Source: Caulobacterales bacterium
Lineage (GTDB): Bacteria; Pseudomonadota; Alphaproteobacteria; Caulobacterales; Aquidulcibacteraceae
Direction: 5' to 3'
DNA: 41,643 nucleotides
Assembly: GCA_017303355.1 (NCBI GenBank)
Contig: JAFLCU010000021.1
Span: 1-41,643, forward strand
Shown: piece after piece, positions 36,474-41,643 of the stretch
Numbering within the stretch: the first letter of the stretch is position 1
Layout of the letters: each line of letters starts with the position of its first letter
Program-made: the position numbers and the translations under genes
The notes under the pieces: generated by a model
What the model saw: the letters and a program-made list of their open reading frames with translations, nothing else
Database searches by the model: none
What the model was told of the DNA's origin: nothing

Positions 36474-37697
36474 CTATTCCGCCACGGCGAGGTGCGCCGG
36501 GGTGATCTTCTTCAACCGCTCACGCTTGCCGTTGAGATTCGCGCCGATCCAAGAATAGCGCACCAAAAGCTCGTAGCTCACAAAACCGATCGCGAAAGTC
36601 AGGCCGACGACCATCGGATATTTCGCGAACCACGGCAGGTCGAGCGGCTGCGTCGCCGCCTGCAGCGCGATCAGGATCGGCAAGTGAACGATGTAAATCC
36701 AATACGACGCATCGGCGACATAACGGACAGCCGCGTTCTCGCGCTTGATGAACCGCACCGCCGCGCCGATCAGGCCCAACGCCCAGCCCCACACCGCGAG
36801 CGCGTAGAGCGCCACATAGAGCATCTTATCGACGCCCTGCTCCGCCGGCGTGAGTACCGGGGCTGGGCCCTGCAGCATCAAGCACGCGACGGTGCAGAAG
36901 ACGCCGAGGCTTAGGTTCGAAAGCCAATGCGTGGCCCAGCTTTCGAGGATCGCAGGCTGACGGTTCACGAGCCAGCCGAAGCTGAACGCCACAGCATAGC
37001 AGACAACGGCGGTGAGATTGGGGATGAGGCCGGTGTCGGGTGTCGGAATGCCGAACCACAGCAACAGGCCCGGCGCGAAATAGAGCGCCACGAATGCGGG
37101 CGTCGCCAAGAAGAACACCGCCGCCGGACCCGCAATGAATCTCACGACCGGATCGACAAGGCGCGCGCGCAACGCACCATTGCGATCGATCGCGACGACC
37201 AGTCCGCGCAGCGCAAGCGCCACCGCGTAGAAAAACATCAACACATAGAGAAACCAGAGGTGCAGCAGCGGCCACGCTTCCACGGTGAGCGGCGATGGCG
37301 GCGGTTCTTCCGTCGGCATCGCTCCGCCATTGGCGCGTATGCCCACCCAGATCAGCACCGCGACGAACGCGGTGAACACCAGCGGCCAATACATGAAGAA
37401 CGGCCCAGCGATCCGCTTCACGCGATTGAGCGCGAAACAGCGAAGCCCGACCCGCTGCAGCAGCATGCGCGCGAAGAACCCGGCCAGCAGGAAGAACACC
37501 GTCATCCGGAAGATGTGCAGTACGAAGAAGGTGACGCTGAGTTCGGTGCTGCCGGCCTCGTCCACGATCCAGAGCTGTGGCCCCACCAGGAACGGCAAGC
37601 AGGCATGAAACAGCACGCCCAGCATCAACGCCCCGCCCCGCACCGCGTCCAAGGCGTGCAAGCGCTGGCCGCTCTCATTTCCCATCGCGCCATTCAT
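36474..37697 (-). CDS. Acyltransferase 3 family membrane protein (OpgC/OatA-like)
   Basis: This 407-residue integral membrane protein belongs to the acyltransferase 3 family, which moves acyl groups (acetyl, succinyl and others) to envelope sugars or antibiotics. The N-terminal motif LHALDAVRGGALMLGVLFHA has the conserved Arg and the His31 that the family uses for catalysis. FFLLAGFFARMLLQR, RVKRIAGPFFMYW and FIKRENAAVRYVADASYWIY also fit. About ten membrane helices are visible. The C-terminus is short and basic. It is the first gene of the operon with the membrane protein and the winged-helix regulator. The acceptor is unknown; OpgC-like proteins modify glucans. Confidence 0.9.
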   Translation of the reverse strand: MNGAMGNESGQRLHALDAVRGGALMLGVLFHACLPFLVGPQLWIVDEAGSTELSVTFFVLHIFRMTVFFLLAGFFARMLLQRVGLRCFALNRVKRIAGPFFMYWPLVFTAFVAVLIWVGIRANGGAMPTEEPPPSPLTVEAWPLLHLWFLYVLMFFYAVALALRGLVVAIDRNGALRARLVDPVVRFIAGPAAVFFLATPAFVALYFAPGLLLWFGIPTPDTGLIPNLTAVVCYAVAFSFGWLVNRQPAILESWATHWLSNLSLGVFCTVACLMLQGPAPVLTPAEQGVDKMLYVALYALAVWGWALGLIGAAVRFIKRENAAVRYVADASYWIYIVHLPILIALQAATQPLDLPWFAKYPMVVGLTFAIGFVSYELLVRYSWIGANLNGKRERLKKITPAHLAVAE

Positions 37698-37737
37698 GAC
37701 CGTTCTCCACCATCCTATAGCGCTTAGTACATCAACT

Positions 37738-37787
37738 AGTTTGTTTTGTAAACTTGTCTGATAATACCAATTGGATGACGGTATTAT
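37738..37787 (-). promoter_or_regulatory. Two inverted repeats upstream of the acyltransferase operon
   Basis: In a locally AT-rich stretch, AGTTT and AAACT (37738-37754) frame GTTTTGT. ATAATACC and GGTATTAT (37761-37768 and 37780-37787) are perfect 8-bp arms with an 11-bp spacer. The base composition contrasts with the GC-rich surroundings and fits a promoter with operators, perhaps for the winged-helix regulator. This is inference. Confidence 0.5.
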
Positions 37788-37806
37788 ATGAGCGCGATGT
37801 AATTAC

Positions 37807-38553
37807 TTAGGCGGCTGTCAGCACTACCGCCCCTCGCTTGGTGGCGACGAGGGTGTGCTCGAACTGGACGGTGTGGCGACCGGTATCGGCGCGGAGTGTC
37901 CATTCATCATCGCCGTTGATGGCCCATTCGGAGCCGAGCGAGAGGAACGGCTCGATGGTGAACACCATGCCCTCGTGGATGCGGCGTCGTTCGCTGGGGT
38001 CGTCCCAGGTGGCGATCGAGGTCGGCTCTTCGTGCAGGCCGCGGCCGACGCCGTGGCTCGCGAGGTTACGGATCAGCGTATAGCCGTTCTTGTCGGCGAA
38101 ACTCTGCACGGCGCGGCCGATGTCGCCGAGCTTGGCGCCGGCGCGCACGCTGTTCACGCCCGCCCACATCGCCCGCTTGCCGTCGCGCGTCAGGCGCTCG
38201 ATGCGCGGCGCGACCGGCGGCATGATGAAGCTGGAGCCAGTGTCGGCGAAATAGCCGTTGAGCTCGGCTGAGACGTCGATGTTGACCAGATCGCCCGCCT
38301 TCAACACGCGCTCGCCCGGAATACCATGCGCGATGTCCGGGAACACGGAGATGCAGGTCGCGCCCGGGAAATTGTAGGCGAGCGCCGGCGCGGGCTGGGC
38401 GCCCTCCGCTTCCAGCAGCCTGGCGCCGATCTCATCCAGCTCGCGCGTGGTCATGCCCGGCTCGAGCGCCTTGCCCATGCTCTGCAATGTACGCGCGACG
38501 ATGGCGCCAATCTTCTTCAGCGCTTCAAGGTCGTTGTCGTTGTCGATCGTCAT
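37807..38553 (-). CDS. map: Type I methionine aminopeptidase
   Basis: MAP removes the initiator methionine from new proteins. The 248-residue protein has all metal ligands: Asp93 (NIDVSAELNGYFADTG), Asp104, His167 (LASHGVGRGLHEEP), Glu201 (VFTIEPFL) and Glu232 (QFEHTLVAT). The substrate-side His76 (DIAHGIPGE) is also present. The segment is a slightly divergent form (VFPDIAHGIP and FADTGSSF), suggesting it may be a second MAP paralogue rather than the main one. It is divergent from the glutathione peroxidase gene with 45 bp between. Confidence 0.94.
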   Translation of the reverse strand: MTIDNDNDLEALKKIGAIVARTLQSMGKALEPGMTTRELDEIGARLLEAEGAQPAPALAYNFPGATCISVFPDIAHGIPGERVLKAGDLVNIDVSAELNGYFADTGSSFIMPPVAPRIERLTRDGKRAMWAGVNSVRAGAKLGDIGRAVQSFADKNGYTLIRNLASHGVGRGLHEEPTSIATWDDPSERRRIHEGMVFTIEPFLSLGSEWAINGDDEWTLRADTGRHTVQFEHTLVATKRGAVVLTAA

Positions 38554-38598
38554 GGCTAGCTAGATAGCGCATCCCACCTACAAATTCGAGGAGCCGAC

Positions 38599-39147
38599 AT
38601 GACCAACATCCAAGACATTCCGCTGAAGCGCATCGATGGCGGCGCTGACACGCTGGCCGCCCACAAGGGCAAAGTGCTGCTGGTGGTGAATGTCGCCTCC
38701 AAGTGCGGGCTGACGCCGCAATATGAAGGCTTGGAAAAGCTGTTCGAAGCCAAGCGCGCGCAAGGGCTCGAAGTGCTGGGCTTCCCGGCCAACAATTTCC
38801 GCGAACAAGAACCGGGCGCCGACGCCGAGATCGCCGATTTCTGCACGACGACCTATAATGTGCAATTCCCGATCTATTCGAAAATCTCCGTCGTCGGCGC
38901 TGATCAGCATCCACTCTACGCCGCGCTGACGAAGGCGCAGCCGGCCGCGACCGGCGAAGGCCCGCATCGCGCGCGCCTCGAAGGCTTCAAGATCGCCACC
39001 AATCCCGCGCCGGACATTCTCTGGAATTTCGAAAAGTTCGTGATCGGCCGCAATGGCGAGGTTGTCGCCCGCTTCGCGCCGGACGTGACGGCCGACGATC
39101 CGCGCTTGGTCAGCGTGCTTGAGGCTGAACTGGCTAAGAGCGCCTAA
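38599..39147 (+). CDS. Glutathione peroxidase-family thiol peroxidase
   Basis: This 182-residue protein reduces hydroperoxides. The peroxidatic Cys36 is in NVASKCGLTPQYEGL, and the Trp/Asn motif is in LWNFEKFVIGRNG. A second Cys82 (ADFCTTTYNVQFPIY) lies where thioredoxin-dependent GPx enzymes place the resolving Cys, so the electron donor is more likely thioredoxin than glutathione. The usual catalytic Gln in NQF is replaced by Asn66 (FPANNFREQEPG), and the FPCN Cys is Ala. It is 45 bp from the divergent map gene and is followed by a strong terminator. Confidence 0.93.
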   Translation: MTNIQDIPLKRIDGGADTLAAHKGKVLLVVNVASKCGLTPQYEGLEKLFEAKRAQGLEVLGFPANNFREQEPGADAEIADFCTTTYNVQFPIYSKISVVGADQHPLYAALTKAQPAATGEGPHRARLEGFKIATNPAPDILWNFEKFVIGRNGEVVARFAPDVTADDPRLVSVLEAELAKSA

Positions 39148-39169
39148 GCGCAGGCACGCAAACGCATAT

Positions 39170-39202
39170 AAAGCGCTCCGGTGAAAGCCGGAGCGCTTTT
39201 TT
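39170..39202 (+). terminator. Rho-independent terminator after the glutathione peroxidase gene
   Basis: AAAGCGCTCCGG (39170-39181) and CCGGAGCGCTTT (39188-39199) are perfect 12-bp arms around a TGAAAG loop, followed by TTT. It separates the peroxidase gene from the TIR gene. Confidence 0.92.
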
Positions 39203-39258
39203 GTTGGAGGCTGGACAAGCGCTGACAACTGCCCTCTTCTTCCTTTAGGGGGAGACGC

Positions 39259-40506
39259 ATGGAAGGATATTTCGCCAGCATCGCGGGCCTGATCGCCATC
39301 GCGGGGGCCGCGTACTCTTACGGCTTTTGGCGCGTTTTCGCGCTTGGCTTGGTCGGCGCCGTGTTGATCACGTTTGGCGCCCACCACGCCAACCAGTTCG
39401 GCTACCCTGACTCTTCGCTCCCGGCGCTTGCACTCGTCGCCGGAATTGCGCTGATCGCCGCTGGCGCATTGCTCCGCCAACGCACTATCGGACCCGTCGC
39501 CTTTGCGCTCGGCGCGTTCGTCATTTTCTGGGGCGGCGCAATCGATGACGACTTCATCCGCCTGGAATGGAGTCCGCTCATCGCAATTATTCCCCTCGCC
39601 GCAGCAGCGTTACTCGCACGTTCGCGCGCCGCGCCGCTTTTGGCGCTGTTCGGATTGTTCTGGCTATCGGCGTGCGGCGCCTCGCTTAGTTCATGGGCCT
39701 ATGGCGCGTTTCCATCGCTCTATTGGCAATTGGAGGCAATTCCCGACCTCGCGCTACTTGGCGCATGGGCTGCCTTGCTGCTCGCGCTCATTCTATTTGC
39801 GCCGCGCATGGCTGTTTTTCGGGTGCTCATCTACGCGCTCATCGCGCTCGGGATCACCGACATTGCCTCCGTCCTTGGTTGGGCGCTTGAGCAACGATTG
39901 GGCGTCACCGACAGCGTGCTAACCTCATGGCTGACCGGCGCCGAGGTCTTGTCGGCGCTTTGGATTGCGCTCTCGCTGATGCTCGCGCGGCGCAAATTGT
40001 TCGAGGCGGCGGTGACATCGGACGCCGGCGCGCCGGACATCTTCATCTCCTACAAGCGCGAGGAACGGCCGCGCGTTGAAGCGATCGCCGAAGCGCTGCG
40101 CGCGCTCAAATTCAATGTCTGGTTCGACGCGCGCCTCACCTCCGGCAAAGCTTTCGACGATGAGATCAACCAGCAAGTGCGCGCCGCGAAGGCGGTGCTG
40201 GTGTGCTGGTCGCCTGGCGCGATCGCCTCCGAATGGGTGCGCGGCGAAGCCACGATCGGACGTCAGCGCAATGTATTGTGCGCCTGCATGCTGGAGCCAT
40301 GCGAACTGACGCCGCCGTTCAATCTCGTGCACGCGGAAGATCTGAGTTCAGGCCCGCTCAACGCCGCGAACCCCGCCTGGATAAAGCTCGTCGAACAATT
40401 GGGCGCGCTCATCGGCCGGCCCGGCGTCAGCGAATATGTCGGCGCCGACGCCGCGGACGTCAAGGCATGGCGCGCCGCGCACCCCAACGATCCGCTCGCG
40501 CGCTAA
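39259..40506 (+). CDS. Multi-pass membrane protein with C-terminal TIR domain
   Basis: This 415-residue protein has about eight or nine hydrophobic segments in the first 243 residues (for example 54-72, 78-92, 105-120, 125-140, 161-181, 186-208 and 226-243). A cytoplasmic TIR domain follows from about 259. TIR box 1 is DIFISYKREERPRVEAIAEA, then FNVWFDARLTSGKAFDDEIN, AKAVLVCWSPGAIASEWVRG and a late strand. Trp326 followed by Glu330 (W-x-x-x-E) matches the catalytic Glu placement in NAD-cleaving TIR enzymes. TIR domains in bacteria often degrade or cyclise NAD, or signal in antiphage defence. No Thoeris, CBASS or Pycsar partner is adjacent. RBS GGGGGAG precedes the ATG. Role unknown. Confidence 0.9.
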   Translation: MEGYFASIAGLIAIAGAAYSYGFWRVFALGLVGAVLITFGAHHANQFGYPDSSLPALALVAGIALIAAGALLRQRTIGPVAFALGAFVIFWGGAIDDDFIRLEWSPLIAIIPLAAAALLARSRAAPLLALFGLFWLSACGASLSSWAYGAFPSLYWQLEAIPDLALLGAWAALLLALILFAPRMAVFRVLIYALIALGITDIASVLGWALEQRLGVTDSVLTSWLTGAEVLSALWIALSLMLARRKLFEAAVTSDAGAPDIFISYKREERPRVEAIAEALRALKFNVWFDARLTSGKAFDDEINQQVRAAKAVLVCWSPGAIASEWVRGEATIGRQRNVLCACMLEPCELTPPFNLVHAEDLSSGPLNAANPAWIKLVEQLGALIGRPGVSEYVGADAADVKAWRAAHPNDPLAR

Positions 40507-40512
40507 GAGCGC

Positions 40513-41643
40513 CTAAGAGCGCTCAAGCAACGGCGCGCCTTGATCGGCGTGGACGCTATCGTGCAGCACAGCACTCATGAGCGCTGCGTGCACGATTGGC
40601 GTCACCGTTTCGAGGCGCCCGTCATTGCATACGGCGACGACGGACTTTCGCTGCGCCGTATCGACGAGGACTTCGGCGTACCACATCGAATTGGTGCCAT
40701 TGTGCCAGAGCCCGCCATTGCGAAGATACCAGCCGAGCGCGTAATCGCCGCCGAACGGCGGCGCGTGCAGCTTCTCCCACGTCTCTGGCGCGAGCAGCGG
40801 CGTGCAATCGCGGTGCGCGTTTAGGAATTTCAACAAATCCGTCATCGCGACATGCACGGCGCCGGCCGGCGCCCAAGCAGCGGGAATATCGGCGAGCCCC
40901 TCGCCCGGCGGGCGCGGCGTGATGCTTTGCGTGATCCATGAGGCGTGGCCGACCGGTTGCTCGCCTTCATCGCCGAGCCCCGGCGGGCCGAAACCCGCGC
41001 TTTGCATATCGAGCGGCGCGAACACGTGCTGACGCATGAGCTCTTCCCACGAGCGGCCAATCTTGGTTTCCAACATGGCGGCGGCGATGACGTAACCGCT
41101 CTGCGAGTACGTGAAGGTTTCCTCACGCGGGCCAACCGGCGTTTGCCGCAACGCATGCCGCGCGACCACCAGCCGACTTTCGCGCGCATCGGCTTCGCGA
41201 AATGGAAGCGTGATCACACCGAGATCCATCACGTCGGTTTGCAGCCCGGCGCGATGCGAAAGCAGATGCACGAAGCTCGCGTCGCGATACGCCTCTTCAA
41301 TTTCGGGCAGATGTTCGCCCAGCACATCGCCGATCGTGTCGTCCCAAGTGACGAGCCCCGCCTCCACGCAGCGCGCGACGAGCGTGGCCGTCATCGATTT
41401 GGTGATCGAGCCCACGTGCCAGCGATCATTGACGGTGACTTGATCGGGCGCGCCGCGCATGCGCACGCCCGACACCCAGCCGAGCATCGGCCCGGCCTCG
41501 GCTTGCACCGCCGCCGCGAGCGCGGGCGCGCCGATGCTTGAGCGCAGGCGATCAAGCTCAACTTGCGTGAGCGCCACGGGCTGCAGGTCGGCGGCGGGCT
41601 GCTTGTCGCCGCGGCGTTCACTGACGAGCGGGGCCGCGCCGGC
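40513..41643 (-). CDS. Beta-lactamase-family serine hydrolase (5' end may lie outside window)
   Basis: This protein belongs to the class C beta-lactamase / penicillin-binding-like serine hydrolases. The catalytic SITK (Ser-x-x-Lys) is in WHVGSITKSMTATLVARCVE, and the second motif position holds YSQSGYVIAAAML, where most relatives have YSN. LLSHRAGL and the late WHNGTNSM (replacing the HxG motif) also fit. A GTG at 41575-41577 could start the protein. However, the frame stays open to the right edge with a plausible Pro/Ala-rich lead, so the true start may be outside. It converges on the TIR gene with 6 bp between stops. Substrate unknown; many members are esterases or peptidases. Confidence 0.88.
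   Translation of the reverse strand, partial: AGAAPLVSERRGDKQPAADLQPVALTQVELDRLRSSIGAPALAAAVQAEAGPMLGWVSGVRMRGAPDQVTVNDRWHVGSITKSMTATLVARCVEAGLVTWDDTIGDVLGEHLPEIEEAYRDASFVHLLSHRAGLQTDVMDLGVITLPFREADARESRLVVARHALRQTPVGPREETFTYSQSGYVIAAAMLETKIGRSWEELMRQHVFAPLDMQSAGFGPPGLGDEGEQPVGHASWITQSITPRPPGEGLADIPAAWAPAGAVHVAMTDLLKFLNAHRDCTPLLAPETWEKLHAPPFGGDYALGWYLRNGGLWHNGTNSMWYAEVLVDTAQRKSVVAVCNDGRLETVTPIVHAALMSAVLHDSVHADQGAPLLERS

Noticed and set aside
39259..40506. Thoeris or CBASS system around the TIR gene
   Set aside because: No ThsA, cyclase, SAVED or effector gene is adjacent; the neighbours are a peroxidase and a serine hydrolase.

Overview
The window is high-GC, gene-dense DNA of an alphaproteobacterium. 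The gene set (carB-greA, trxB with an LsrB-type LysR regulator, ELM1/DUF1022 protein, Tad-type pilus protein, TonB receptor, alphaproteobacterial rpoB/rpoC) and the many GC-rich palindromic intergenic repeats suggest Caulobacterales, perhaps Hyphomonadaceae-like. That placement is inference from gene content. I see no prophage, insertion sequence, CRISPR array, rRNA or tRNA.

Layout. 1-2.5 kb: the end of a TonB-type gene overlapping panD, converging on an orphan TadG-like protein whose vWA domain is split by two extra repeats. 2.6-4.9 kb: a compact SPFH / ribbon-helix-helix / CPBP-protease module behind a perfect 16-bp palindrome. 5-9.8 kb: carB, greA and an ELM1-family gene. 9.8-11.2 kb: an unrecognised protein between two copies of a 49-bp palindromic repeat, then a single-domain response regulator. 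11.3-16.7 kb: trxB, an MscS channel, an LsrB/VtlR-like regulator overlapping a barstar-family gene, a zinc metallopeptidase and a PA0069-type radical SAM protein. 16.7-20 kb, minus strand: a 31-residue secreted or membrane peptide; a superinfection-immunity-like protein plus SMR transporter pair; and an operon of an EamA transporter broken by an amber codon, folB and a pteridine-reductase-like SDR.

20-25.4 kb: a saccharopine-dehydrogenase-like reductase, an aspartate aminotransferase, a zf-TFIIB protein and a TonB-dependent receptor. 25.5-35.1 kb, minus strand: rplJ-rplL-rpoB-rpoC, with no rplK/rplA directly upstream and a palindromic repeat element between rpoB and rpoC. 35.5-37.7 kb, minus strand: an operon of acyltransferase, membrane protein and winged-helix regulator. 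37.8-41.6 kb: methionine aminopeptidase, glutathione peroxidase, a multi-pass membrane protein with a C-terminal TIR domain, and a partial beta-lactamase-family hydrolase running off the right edge.

Most of the window is housekeeping. The best candidates for something less described are the membrane-anchored TIR protein, the SPFH-RHH-CPBP module, the TadG protein with E1-FCCH-like insertions, the EamA amber codon at a conserved tyrosine position, and the folB/PTR1-like pairing. Several palindromic repeats sit exactly against stop codons or inside operons, and may act as terminators or as spreading REP/MITE-like elements.
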